Below are positions 46,829-58,877 of a stretch of DNA of 64,000 nt, one piece after another. The notes under the pieces are model-generated. The model had not been told where the DNA came from and did not search any database. It was given only the letters and a program-made list of their open reading frames with translations. The DNA comes from Liolophura sinensis (taxonomy: Eukaryota; Mollusca; Polyplacophora; Chitonida; Chitonidae): assembly GCF_032854445.1 (NCBI RefSeq), contig NC_088296.1, positions 5,109,246 to 5,173,245 on the forward strand. Reading direction: 5' to 3'. A program made the translations under genes and the position numbers. Every line of letters begins with the position of its first letter. The first letter of the stretch is position 1.

Positions 46829-47754
46829 GAAGTTTTGTGGGACACTGGGGCACAGGTACGTCTTTTGCCAATTCACTGGGTTAAAGAACACTTACTTTAA
46901 TCGGAAATAAAACCTATGACAGATATCCTTGGAGACAGTAATTTAACAGTTGCAGCAGCTAATGAGATCAATATCCCATACAAGGGTTGGCTCCCAATAA
47001 ACTTTACTAGGAGACAATAGTAGTCGGGAAATTATTGTCCAATTCCTGGTGTCCGAATGTGAAGGGCATGAGTGAGCCTATTATAGGATAGAATGTGATC
47101 AAATTCTATCTGGACAACAGTCGTGAAACTGGACTTGACTTTAAGGTTAATTTTATGCAGTGAGGTTTACCCACTATAGATAAGACAACATTAACTGCTG
47201 TGGTTAACTTAATTAATCAGAAAGCAAACACAGAATTGGGCTTTGTAATTACAGGTAGAAAAAGCTACAAAGTGCCAGCCGGAGAGACTGTTGTAATGAC
47301 ATGTTTCACAAGAGCCAGAGTCGATGATCATTCGGATGTAATGTTTGAGCCAAATGTGAAGCATTTGTGGCCTAAAGGTGTACAGGTTCATGGTTCATTG
47401 GTGTCTGTTAACAGAGGGACCAGGGTGGCTGTTGACGTATTTGTAACAAATGGGTTAACACAAGAAGTTAGTATTAAAGGGGGTTGCCATGTTGGTACAT
47501 TGCATCAAATTCAAACGGTCATTCCCATAAATGTTGTAAAGTCTGTAGAAACTTTACAGTCAGGTGTTACATTTAATCATGGAAAGGAACTGTGGCATCT
47601 GCCAATCGACTTAACAAACAGTTGTCTAACAGAAGAACAGAAATACAAAGTTAGGCAAATGTTGTATGAAGAGTCTTCCGTGTTTGCAAGGGATGAAAAT
47701 GACATTGGCTTTGCCCCAGACCTGCAGTTAGACATTAAGTTAACAGATGATTAA
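46829..47754 (+). pseudogene. gypsy pol, protease and linker region
   Basis: The retroviral-type aspartic protease motif WDTGAQV is at about 46838-46858. After it come AAANEINIPYKGW and a stretch with EPIIG, typical of the protease region of this gypsy lineage. Visible breaks: TAA at 46898-46900, frameshifts near 46998 and 47068, TAG near 47091, and TGA at 47161-47163. From 47164 an open segment leads toward RT and ends in TAA at 47752. Role: processing of the Gag-Pol precursor; clearly non-functional here. Confidence 0.82.
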
Positions 47755-47772
47755 CCAGTTCAGCAGAACTAC

Positions 47773-48995
47773 ATATCCGTGCCAGTTCCTCTCTACCAGG
47801 AAGTCAAAGACTATTGAATAATGCTGATCGAGAATGAGTGGGTAAAGAAAAGTAAATCACAGTTTCCTAACCCAATGGTTTGGGTCCGGGAAAAGGACGG
47901 CTCTCTGCGTCTTTGTATAGACTACCGGAAGCTAAATCGGAAGACTGTTCAGGCGAGGCTGCCAATCCCAAGAATCCAGGATGCCTTGAACACTTTAGGT
48001 GGGAAATGCTGGTTTTCCCTACTGGATCAAGGGAAAGCCTACCATCAAGGGTTTGTAAAGGAAGAGTGTCGGCACATGACAGCATTTATTAGTCCTTGGG
48101 GATTGTACGATTGGAATAGGATTCCCTTCGGCCTTTCTGGTGGGCCAGGCGTCTTTCAATCCTTTCTGGAGAAAATCCTTAGTGACATGCGGGACAAGAT
48201 CTGTATTCCCTTGTTGGACGATGTACTCGTATTCAGCGATACGTTCGACGACCACCTTCAGCACACTAGAAAAGTGCTTCGCCGCCTCAGGGGCAGAGGG
48301 ATAAAACTGAAACCAAAGAAGTGTGAGATGTTTCGAGAGGAGGTTCGATATCTTGGCCACATGGTGTCAAGGGATGGCTATCGGATTAATCCGGCTGAGA
48401 AAGAGCCTGTGCGAAAACTCAGACACTCTTCCACAGACGGTAGGACAGCTGAAGCAGATATCAGGCTTCCTCGGATATTACCGGAAATACTTGGCCAACT
48501 TTTCTAGACGAGCAAAACTGCTCTATGATCCCTTGAAAAGGAAATATTCCCCTCAGAAGTCAAAACTGTGTAAAAAGTCCAAGTACGCCCAAGTAATTCC
48601 TAAACAAACTATCCAGTGGACTGCACAACATCAAGAAACACTAGATGAACTGGTTGGTGAACTGCTGTCCGAACATGTCATGGCATACCCAGATTTTGGT
48701 AAGAAGTTCACTCTTCATGTGGATGCAGCGCAGAAGGGCTTAGGAGCTGTGTTATACCAAACGAGGGACAATGGACAGTTCCCTATGGTTGCCTATGGGT
48801 CGAGGACGTTAACTCCTGCAGAAGAGAAGTATTACCTGCATTCGGGGAAATTAGAGTTCCTAGTCCTCAAATGAGCGATCTGCGAGAGATTTCGTGATTA
48901 CCCATATTACTCTCCTGGATTTGAGGTTTTTAATGACAACTCATTGACATATCTTAAAAAGTGCCAAACTGGACAGTACACGGCACAGATGGCTT
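47773..48995 (+). pseudogene. gypsy pol, reverse transcriptase and RNase H
   Basis: RT motifs in order: LCIDYRKLNRKT, FSLLDQGKAYHQ (first catalytic Asp), WNRIPFGLSGGPGVFQ, and LLDDVLVFSD, where the family box is usually YxDD, so the leading Tyr is lost. Then KCEMFREEVRYLGHMVS. A frameshift near 48425 moves the remainder into another frame containing ISGFLGYYRKYLANFS. RNase H follows with LHVDAAQKGLGAVLYQ and YGSRTLTPAEEKYY. Stops at 47816-47818 and about 48871 and a shift near 48990 break it further. Confidence 0.88.
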
Positions 48996-49001
48996 GCTGA
49001 A

Positions 49002-50470
49002 TTGTCGGACTTTGAATTCACAATAAGGTATAAACCAGGTAAAACAAACTGTGATGCCGATAGGTTTTCAAGGATGCCTCTTGATATCAATGAAGCCAGG
49101 AAACAGCACCCACAGGTCATTGCCCAGGATGCCTTACAAGCTATCATTAGTGGTGTAAATACTGCAACCCGTCCGGACAATGTTCTGATCGTTTCGGTGT
49201 CTAGTGACGTAAACCTTGTGGCAGAGTTCAAGGTGACCGACTTGTGCTACAACCGTTGCAAAGAATACCCTTTCAAGAGATTATTAAAGCGCAGGAGGGC
49301 GATGAAGACATTGGTGTTGTGATACCGCATGTCAAAACTGGTAAGCGCCCTTCATTTAATCAGACGAAAGTACCCTTACAACTGCTGAAAGAATTCAGCA
49401 AGCTGAGCTTCGACGAAAATGGTGTGCTCGTGAGGAACAACACGTTACCTGGAGGAACAGAACGTACTCAGATTGTGCTTCCAAAGAAGTGGCGAATACT
49501 TGCTATGAAAGAACTTGCATGACAATATGGGACACATGGGCGCTAAACCAGTGATCTCACTGATACGAGAGCGCTTCTACTGGCCTAAAATGGCGGCTGA
49601 GGTAGAACATTACGTCAACAGTGAGTGTGGGTGTCTCAAGGGACAAGGTGCCAACGCTACTCGAGCACCTCTACAATCAGTTGTGACCAGCTCACCGTTC
49701 GAACTGGTGTGCATTGAATTTGTCCATCTGGAAAAAAGCTAAGGGTGTTTCGAGTACTTGTTAGTAGTTGTTGGACCACTTTACTCGCTTTGCACAAGTG
49801 TACCCCACAAGGAACAAGGCTGGGAAAATCTGTGGCTGAACGGATTTTCAGTGACTTTATTCCCCGGTTCGGATTTCCAGCACGTCTTCACCATGATCAG
49901 GGTGGGGAATTCCAGAACGAGTTGTTTTGTCACCTACAGAAACTTTGTGGCATGGTTAGCTCGAGAACAAACCCACTACCACCCACAAGGAAACAGGAGG
50001 CAGAACGGTTTAATCGGACAATTTTAACCATGTTGAATACCTTGTCCTCCAGAGAGAAGCCTAACTGGAAAGAACACGTGAACAAACTTGTACACGCCTA
50101 CAAATGTACGAAGAATGATTCTGCAGGTTATTCGTCGTTTTTCCTATTGTTCGGACGATCTCCTCGTCTTCCTGTGGACATCTTGTATGACATTCAGACA
50201 CCGAGAAATGCCAAGACTCACAAACAGTACGTCCATGAGCGGGAAACAAATTATGAAACAAGCGAACAGACTGGCATCTGAAACAGCAGCAAAATCAGCA
50301 GCAAAGGGCTAGAAGAACTACGACAGCAAAATGATGTCAAACATCCTTCAGCCAAATTATAGGATTCTTGTCCGGAATTTATCAGAACGAGATGGACCTG
50401 GAAAACTGAGATCGTGGTGAGAAGACAAGGTGCTTGTCGTCCTTCAGTGCCTAAGTAATGACAGTCAGAT
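49002..50470 (+). pseudogene. gypsy pol, integrase
   Basis: After a linker (FEFTIRYKPGKTNCDADRFS), the zinc-binding HHCC region reads HDNMGHMGA ... ERFYWPKM ... CGC. The catalytic core is fragmented: IEFVHLEKS, where an Asp is expected instead of Glu; RLHHDQGGEF; and KQEAERFNRTIL. A GPGKLRSW segment near 50400 belongs to the C-terminal integrase domain. Frames change near 49320, 49520 and 49740 and several stops intervene. Integrates the element's cDNA; non-functional in this copy. Confidence 0.87.
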
Positions 50471-51118
50471 GACAGATTTTGCTGTTTAGATTTTGAACTG
50501 ATCCAGAACATTGGGATTGTTGAATTTTTAGTAGAAGGTTATGATCAGTTACAGTTGATTCAGCTGTTGAGTATTATACAAGGGCACGAGACTTCAAAAG
50601 TGATCCACTGAAAAAGTTGCTGTTTTCAATTCAGTTTTAGAAAAGATTGGAAAACCGGCAAGGTAATGTAATCTTTCTACCTAAGAGTAGAAGTAGCATC
50701 ACATGAATCTGTTGAGAACAGAAATTTGACATGGATTTTGTTAGACTGGCCATCTAATAAAATTTCGCGTTGAATATGCCTAGGTTATTATCTTATGGGT
50801 GATGTAGCGATAGCTTTGGTGGAATCAGCTGAAGTGTGGATGAGCCATGAACGTAGCTAATGTCGGGAAGTTCAAAGCTCTGTAGTGCACATACCGTTCA
50901 AAATAACTCAACCAGGTCAAATGTTTTGGAAAGCTGGTATGTATATCTGCAAGAAAAATGAAAAAATTCCAATGACAAAGTATTTTACATTTTCCATTGA
51001 CAAACATTTAGAAAATTATGGATTTTCAAGTAGATTTTCTTGTTTACAGCAGTGTTAAGAAAATACTTAAAAGCCAAAAGTGTCAAAGATATATCAAAAG
51101 ACAGGTAATTTATCTGAC
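50471..51118. other. no feature seen (possibly gypsy 3' end)
   Basis: Between the end of integrase and the next hAT. A 3' LTR would be expected here, but I find no stretch matching the sequence upstream of gag, so the LTR is either lost, very diverged or displaced. Confidence 0.4.
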
Positions 51119-54009
51119 AATTCCAGACCTTTATATTCCCCCAAAATCGCGGCGGTAAACGCCGTGCCCAAAATAAATCCGCCCAAATTACGCTGCTCCA
51201 AAAAAATTTATTATTTCTCCTAATAATCGCTTTGGCAAGCAGAAAATATCATCACAGGCTGTTAATCCGTCGGTGGCTAAATAGTGTATCGTGTACGGTT
51301 CCCTCGTAGCGGACTTCGGTGACTCGTACATTGTACAGGTGACAATACACGTGAATCACGCGTTCCCCTTAGCCCGTTATGCATGGGAGCTCGGAAAGGT
51401 ACCAGTTTAAAGACGGGAAAAACGAGAGCGCTGTATCGTGAATGGTCTACATGTGCTTGTTGAAAAATGTAAATAATGTCTTAATAATGAGTCAAGTCAA
51501 CGCGGACGTCCCAGAACGAGTGGCAAATCCCACAACAAGGGCAGCTCAACCTACCTCACTAAGAGGAAAAATATTGGCCCGCCCAGCATCATCAAGAAAA
51601 CGACACTGTGTCGGGAATTCAGCGCTTTTTCCATCCAGTCTCAGGGACCGGGAGTTCAGCGAGTGACGTGACCGTCACCAACGAAGCAAGTAGGCCTGCC
51701 AGCGAAGCCGGTGGAGAAGGGAGTGTGGAAGTAAATAGCTCGGGTTGATCGAGTCCACAGATTACAGGCATTGACACTGAATTTTCCCGAGCCAAAAAAC
51801 CAAAACAGTTAGAAGGTGGCGGTTTTTACTGAGCAACCTGTCAGGGTGCAACAACAACAACTACTACTTCTACTATCGCTGCATGTGACGCTGACCACTC
51901 ACAGTCCAACTACTACAAATGCTGGTGGGCATGAGAAATATTTGACTTCCGAGCCGGCCCCCACAAGTCATCTTTTGAAACAGTTGACAGTGAAAGTCCT
52001 TACTTCTAAGTGCACTACCACCAGTAATACAAGTTCAGCAGCATCTTTGGAACACAGAAGAGACACCGAGTCGGAGATCGTAGATTCGCAATGTGGACAG
52101 TATATTGCAGCAGTTCCCAGAGTTTGTTATGGGAATACTGGGGTTCATATGTAAAACTTGTTCAGTTTATGCATCAGCTCAAGATAGACAGAAGCCTAAT
52201 GCCCAGGCGTTTATCTTTGGTGGCTCTAACTTAGGTGAACATCCAAGTGACAGACTCCATTCACATCTAAAAACAATTTACATTTACAGTGTTTAGAAAA
52301 CGAGAAGCAGGCAAGAAGAGTGTAATCTATTGGAGGACTATCAGGACTGTTGATTCCAACCATATCAGTACAGTAGAGAGAAACCGGCAGTATATTTCAC
52401 ACCTGATTTTTTCTCTGGGACTACTTCATAAAGCATCAGATTGCAAAGTCACAGCTTAGTGATTTTATTCATTTCCTGGATGAGAAACTTCAGCAGCCTG
52501 TGACCAAAGATTTTTTGTCAAAATCCAATAACTCCCAACTATGCTAAGTACTTAACAGGCCAATCAGTTGAAGAACTCCTTACTGCCTACAGTATGTGGT
52601 GTGAAAGGAAAATTAAATCTTCTCTTGCCAACAATTCAGGAATAACATATTTTGCAGACGAGAGTCAAAGCCACAATGACAATGATGAAATTATTAGCTT
52701 TCTGTGTTGGGTGGATGCTGATAAATTCTTGGCACATTTGTTCCTCACATCTTCTTGAAAATCAAAAGTGCAGCAGACTTAGAAGGAAGTGACTCTGACT
52801 GTGTTGAAACAAAGTCCTATTTTGATGCAAAAAGTGTGTACAAAAGAATGAAAGAAATCCTGCAGGAAGATGGTATTTGATATGGAACTCTGTAAATTTA
52901 TCTGCTTTGATGGGACGAATGTTATTGTCTGGTGAAGTGGGAGGCGTACAAAAACTCTGGCGAGACAAGTACCCAACTGCAGTTTATGTCAACTGCCGAA
53001 CCACAGACTTGCCTTAGTCTTTGTTCATCTCAAGAAAAAGTATCCTCTCGTGAGTGATATGATCAGCTTCTTCTCGACATTTATCTAGCAATAGACTACA
53101 GTAAAGTAGCACGGTGTGCTTTCCAGAAAATTCAAATGATCAACTGTGACCAACCTCCGCTCAAAATGTTAAAAGCATGTGTGACAACGTGGCTGTCACA
53201 TTTTAAAGCCTCCAAGAGGGTGTGTGACCGTTTCAGTGAACTGATAGACACATTCACCAGTATCTTCTCAAAATCAGGGGACACAAAGTATCTGAACATT
53301 AATGAGAGGCTTACCTCCCCTGAAACTGTGTGCACTGTACTTCTCATGACAGACATCTTAGAACAAACAAACAAACTTTCACTCATGCTCCAGTCAGACT
53401 CTGTGAACGTTGCACGTGTTCTTGAGTACTTGGAAGTGATCAAACAGTTCCTTTTGAGCTTACCTTCAAATGATGGCTATTATGCCAAAGCAGATGAGTT
53501 TCTTAAATTAGCTGAAGAATATAGACAAGACAGCGTAGGCCATGTTCGAATAAGTAGAAGTAGCACAAGGCAGAATGATTTCAACATCCTGAAATTCGAA
53601 GCTGAATTTGTCAAACCGTTTTGTCAGTCTATGGTAGATGAACTAGACCAAGCATTCTTTGATGATCAGCATCCCACTGTTGAGTATCTCATCAGTCTCT
53701 TTGTCAATCCAATACAATCCCCCAAAACAAACAAACAAGATTTCATCAAAGACTCAGATAAAACTGATTTGGAGATGAAATTTGGCCATTTGATCAAGTT
53801 CTATGGGTTGTCATCTGAGGCTGATGTGTCCTCAACAGTAGAAGTGTACATCAAGGAATATTCAGAACTTGTGTCGCATGTATGTGCAATGAAAACAAAT
53901 CACCAAACTGGTGTCAAACTGAAAGAAAAGTTTATTTCTGAGAAATTGCAAAAGAAACAAAAAGAAAGGGCAGAGTCAGCCAAAACAGTTCCCCTCCATG
54001 AGATGAAGC

Positions 54010-57000
54010 CAGGGCCGTATCTAGAGCCATTTTACTACCGGAAAAGGATAGGGCGCCCAAACTGTCAGGCGCCCAAACTAACCCAGCTAAATAGTCAAAC
54101 TAGTAAATAAACGAGGGATGAACAGCACAAAACAAACGACAGACACGCGTGTGTGTCTTTCCCAGTACCCTCAAGTTCCCAGTCAAAAATCCGGCGAGGG
54201 GGACAAATCAAGGAAACCTTCTCGGGAAGCTGGGCCCAGCCGGCGAGCACATCGTGTGAATATAGACCACTAAAATACAAGCCACGGCTGTCATACATGC
54301 AGCGCCCTCTAGCGGCCTGTTTGACAACCAGTGGTTAAAACTTTTGACATCTCGTAAAGATGAAGCAGTCTCGCTCCTTTGGCGGGAGACCGATAACCTC
54401 AGGAAAATCACATAATAAGCTATCAAAAACATACGTAACTGCCGACAGGCAATTATCAGCTGTGCAAAGGAATGCTGCAAAGACAGGCCGGTCAATCGCA
54501 TCTTATTTTGCACCGGTAAACCCCTCAGGAACGGGTCTGTCGGACATGGATGAAAGTGAAACCAATGAAAATAGGCCTATTCCCACGACTGAAGCTGCGG
54601 ACACTACGGAATCAAGCTTGAATGATATGCCTACTACGGACGTGAGAGAGGGAACATCAGGCTGCCATGGTTTGCCAGAAGACTCCGTTGAAAAACGTGA
54701 ACATTTCAGGGATAAACTTGCCACATTTTCCAGAAAATTCCCGTGGCTGGAGTATCGATATGGCGACGGGGCGTACTGTGTTGTCTGCAAAGCCGTTTCG
54801 CTGGGTTCGGAAAAGGTTAAAGCGTGGTCAAAACGACCACATAATCTTGTTAAGGATGACAAATGGAATACAAACTTAAAGAATCATCAGAAATCCAAAC
54901 GCCACAAGGAAAACGTCCATGTGCTTCAAATGGTAAAAAAATGGAAAGCTACCGGCAAAGGCGGAATACGGACTCAGGTTAGTGATTATTCTCTGCTTAC
55001 TCGGCACATATTCATAGTACAGACCAACTCGTTGGTTAAATAATTTATTTAAAAATATTGTAGTACATAGTATTGGCTTCAGTAGATCATGTTGACGTCA
55101 AACTTGTTGTCATGTGACTCTTAAATTGTGAGGTGTGACATTAAACCCTAAGCGTGCATGGGTTCATTCATTCAGTTTAGAAGGTAAACATATGTAAAAT
55201 AAACTTCTTCTGTAAACTTTTCCAGTATTTTCATCTTGGCTTGAATCCAGTCATGTATAAGTGCATTTTTCATATTTGAAGTCAGGGGGACCCATTTAAT
55301 AAAAATAACTTGACTCGTCTCTTAAATATGTCATTTGCAGATCACGATTTTATAACTTTACAAGCATGTTTATTTTATATATATTTTAGGTGCAAGAAGG
55401 GGTGACTGCCAGCAAAAAAACAGATCACACACGGAACCGCAAACTTCTCCGCCACCTGTTAAAATCCCTCCTGTTTTTGATCCGAAAAAGATGGGCAGCC
55501 AGAGAAAATTATGAAGATTTTGTCAGATTTATTGGAGACGAGTTGGAACATCCTGACCTCCAGCAACAATTCGCTCTAATGAAACAGAATGCAACATATC
55601 TGTCAAAGACAACTGTTGACAATTTCATAAAGCACATAGACAGCTATCTTGAGGAGGAGTTGATTACAACTCTAAAATCGGTTTCATATCTTACCCTGGA
55701 GGCAGATGAAAGCACGTCTGAGTCTGGAAATGAAATGTTAAGCATTTATGTCAAATTCATGCATCCACTTGCGCATACTGTAGAAAAAAAAATTCTGTGT
55801 CAGGTCAAAATGGGTGCTTCTAAAACTGCAAAAGCGTTACACCAAGCTATCACAGAGGCTCTTCGTGACAGAGGTATAGACTGCACTAAAATATTTTTTG
55901 CTGGTCTGGACACCACAAATACTATGTCAGGTGAGAGAGGTGGACTTCAGAGACTTTTGAGACACTCCCATCCTATGTGCAAGTACCAGCCATGTCGGTC
56001 CCATAAGTTAGCCCTTGTGCTTTTTCACATGATGAAATCAAATGCCTTGCTATCTGAAATGGACAGCCTGTTGATTACTGTGTGGAAAAAATTCAAATTC
56101 TCCACCAACAATAAAGCAGTTTTAGAAGAAACGCAGAGTATTGAGGGAAGCAAAACTCTTAAGGTAAATTTAAAATTGCTGTACTCAAAATTTTATGAAT
56201 TAAAATTCAAATTTTCCAAAACAAATATCATGACATAGGATTCCATCCCAACAGTTTATGTCTAAAATATTTAAACAATACAATTAATTTCATTTTAGTC
56301 TGTGCAATCATACCCATAAAGCCGAAAAAATCTTATTTAATTTATTATGGATCAATTATTGGCAGGTTAACTCGACCTCACCAGTGTTGTGTATTTACAT
56401 AATTAAACAAGAAAAGACAAGATGCAAATAACTCATTTGTCCATGTATATTATACATGTAGTTTATTACTTATACAGATGTGAAAAGAAGTATTCCCAAC
56501 TGTCAATTATGTACCACAGGTGTTACATGTAGTACAACTATATTCAATGACCTTCCTTGGTCCCTATTGACTATTTATACTTTCATTTAAATCCTACAGA
56601 AACAGTCAATACAAAATTAAATACTGCATCGCTCACTTTAATACCATTCATGTGGGTAATGGAATACAAAAACTGACTAGTTTTTGCAATTTGTTCTATT
56701 TGTTTTATTAGATCATCAAGGCCTGCACTACGAGATGGCTTACTCATGGACAAGCTTGTAGACGTACAGCAGACCTCCTACCTATGCTTTTGGATACTCT
56801 GGACACAGTTTACCACGCTAATCATGATCCTGAGATCAAGGGAGTACGTGACCAGCTGTGTAGACCAGAAATGGTACTCTTCATCCTGTTCATGGCCGAT
56901 TTGCTTTCATTAACAAATAAGTTTTGCAAGTACCTACAAGGCCGCCAAGTTCAGTTTTCTTCACTGCCTTGTGTGAAAGATAACTTCATTGAACAGGTTC

Positions 57001-58137
57001 AGGTTTTCAAGGATGATCCATCTACTATGGTCAGTGGAGTCTTTTCAGCGAAGTCCAAAGATTACACTCTTCTAACACAGGAACGCTCAGTGAATGTCCG
57101 CAGAACCAGAGGCAGACAAGGCCAACCAGTTGATGAAGACACACCGGCAGACATTGTCAAAATTTTCTGGAAGGAAACAGCTGTGCCTTTTATACAGGAA
57201 TTTGTTGAGGAGGTAAATTCTGCCTTTGATGTTCCAGATCCTGTTCTGTGTGCTTTCCAAAGTTTAAACCCGGTGACTTTGCTAAAGGTGTCGTTTCTGA
57301 CAAGGATGTTCACCCTGCTTCTGCACAACTGGACACGTTATTTACATTTTATGGCAACACAGTGACAGATGTACATGACGGGGAGCATACAGCTGCGGGC
57401 CCTATATTAGTCTCTAACAGCACAGTGGATCAAAAACTCGAACTGGAAGAGTTTTGCAGAGCTGTCAAAGTTGCTGTGAATGCTGCTGATAAAGACATTT
57501 TGGAGAAAGCAGCCCATTTAAGGGATGAGTTAACAGCAAAGAAGGCTCTGGATATTGAGTTACAAATTACAACATTTATCGATAAGAACAGATTGACAAG
57601 TGCCCAGTTGTTCAAGTCTATAAAACAACTTGGGACATGTGAAGAGCTATTCCCCAACTTAATGATATTACTCAATCTGGCATCAATAATACCATCGTCA
57701 ACTGCGGAAGTGGAGAGACGTTTTTCATTAATGAACCTTCTTTGCACTCCTCTGCGTGCCAGCATGCTTCCAAACACATTGGATAAACTTCTTAGAATTT
57801 GTCTGAACGGTCAAAATCTGACAGACCAAGATGTTGAAGTCATTATTGACAGATTCAGGGATGACACTTCTGTAACAAACCGCCGTATAACTTTGTGACT
57901 CTACAGTTAAGACACTCTACAGTTCAGAGAGTATGCTTTGTTTCTAGACGTTTTGAATCATGTTCCATCATATCCAAGACATGAATTTATGTACCGCGAT
58001 GCGAGTAACACCCCATTAAAGAAACGCATTTGTTCCTCTTATCTGGTTTTTGTTTTAGAATCGTTTCTCCCCCTCCCCTTGGGGCCTTGGGAGTTTGGGG
58101 GAACAGCACCTTAAAATATTTTCTAGAAATGGCCCTG
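54010..58137 (+). mobile_element. inner hAT transposon nested in the outer hAT
   Basis: Termini CAGGGCCGTATCTAGA (54010) and the inverse of CAGGGCCATTTCTAGA (58137). Flanks GAAGC (54005-54009) and CAAGC (58138-58142) are a 5-bp target duplication with one later change. Contains one three-exon transposase gene with a single evident frame break, so it is younger than its host element. Confidence 0.9.
54360..57898 (+). pseudogene. inner hAT transposase, three exons, one frameshift
   Basis: Exons 54360-54977, 55390-56163 and 56712-57898; both introns have GT/AG ends and phase 0. Exon 1 carries a TTF-type zinc finger (YCVVCKAV ... W ... NHQKSKRHKEN, residues about 135-185). Exon 2 contains LEADESTSES (first catalytic Asp) and AGLDTTNTMSGERG (second). 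Exon 3 starts IIKACTTRWLTHGQA and ends with IIPSSTAEVERRFSLMN and LDKLLRICL, the dimerisation region. A single frameshift near 57265 is the only break I see in roughly 860 codons. The domain order matches ZNF862-like hAT transposases. Transposes by cut-and-paste; this copy would make a truncated protein. Confidence 0.9.
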
Positions 58138-58877
58138 CAAGCAGTTAGAAAATGAATTGAAAGAGATTAAAAACAGCAGAAATTTATCAGTGGACCAGGT
58201 TTTGGAGTTACTGTACACAAATGATCTACAGGGCTTGTATCTAAACACAGTTTACTTTCTGTCCCTGTGCTGCATATTGCCTCTTTCCAATGCAATCAGT
58301 GAGAGGGGCTTTAGTCACATGGAGCTTCAGTGTGGCAATCTCCAAGGGTCTATGAAAGACACAACACTTGATAAACTTCTCAGGGTAAGGCTCTTTCCTC
58401 TAAAACTCAACACACAGATGGTTAATGAAATCATTGATGTGTTTGACAAAGACTTTAACAAGGACAGGTACATTAAGCTTCATTAGCCTGGGCCAACTGA
58501 ACAGTGCAGCCTGTTATGCAGTTACACAACTAATGCTACATGTACATGCATATAATATTCAAGTCAAACATTTCTGTGGCCTCCTTTAAACCTAGGGCAT
58601 GGTTTAAACAATGGATGTGTTATCAAAATAAAAATGGCCCACAATTGTGTGTGTTCAAAAGTATATATAAGTTGTGTTTTATATTCGGCATTGGCATGTC
58701 TTCATTTAGTGTCCGAATAAAAATACTTCACATTAATTTGTGACCATCAACCAAATGAATCTCCAGGCAACATGGACTGGTAGCTTTGGCTCCGGGGTCT
58801 TCCAAAACGCCGCTATTTTGGGGGATTTCGGGGCCAATGACTGTGCCCAAATTAGGGGAATATAAAGCCCTGAATTC

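Larger units (their letters stand above)
35640..50470 (+). mobile_element. Ty3/gypsy LTR retrotransposon, split by nested insertions
   Basis: Gag (35704-36849) and a MYND ORF (36849-37016) are separated from protease, RT, RNase H and integrase (46829-50470) by a LINE at 37014-46703. The 13 bases TCAACAAGTGGAA occur on both sides of that LINE (37001-37013 and 46704-46716), so the two halves were one element. The order gag-PR-RT-RH-IN is that of Ty3/gypsy. I could not identify LTRs with confidence, so both outer boundaries are approximate; TTTGGCGAGCTTGCCAGG at about 35660 is a possible primer-binding region just after an LTR end. Pol is heavily decayed. Confidence 0.85.
51487..58486 (+). pseudogene. 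outer hAT transposase (ZNF862-like group), split and decayed
   Basis: Pieces on the plus strand: an N-terminal segment near 51487-51666; a TTF-like zinc finger near 52110-52280 (GFICKTCSVYA ... HPSDRLHSHLKT); broken middle blocks near 52480-52880; an open 300-codon block 53097-54009 beginning PPLKMLKACVTTWLSHFKAS, corresponding to the section after the second catalytic Asp. Beyond the inner hAT, 58138-58486 gives LPLSNAISERGFSHM and TTLDKLLRVRL, the C-terminal dimerisation region. Coding phase is continuous if the inner element and one copy of the short duplicated target are ignored, which confirms the split. Similarity to the ZNF862-type hAT group is from motif memory, not a search. Confidence 0.75.
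51124..58872 (+). mobile_element. outer hAT transposon, itself interrupted by a second hAT
   Basis: Ends CAGACCTTTATATTCCCCC (51124) and the inverted form of CAGGGCTTTATATTCCCCT (58872), matching over about 20 bp. AATTC flanks both sides (51119-51123 and 58873-58877), a 5-bp target duplication. The transposase gene is split by an inner hAT at 54010-58137. Heavily decayed, consistent with its being the older of the two. Confidence 0.88.
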
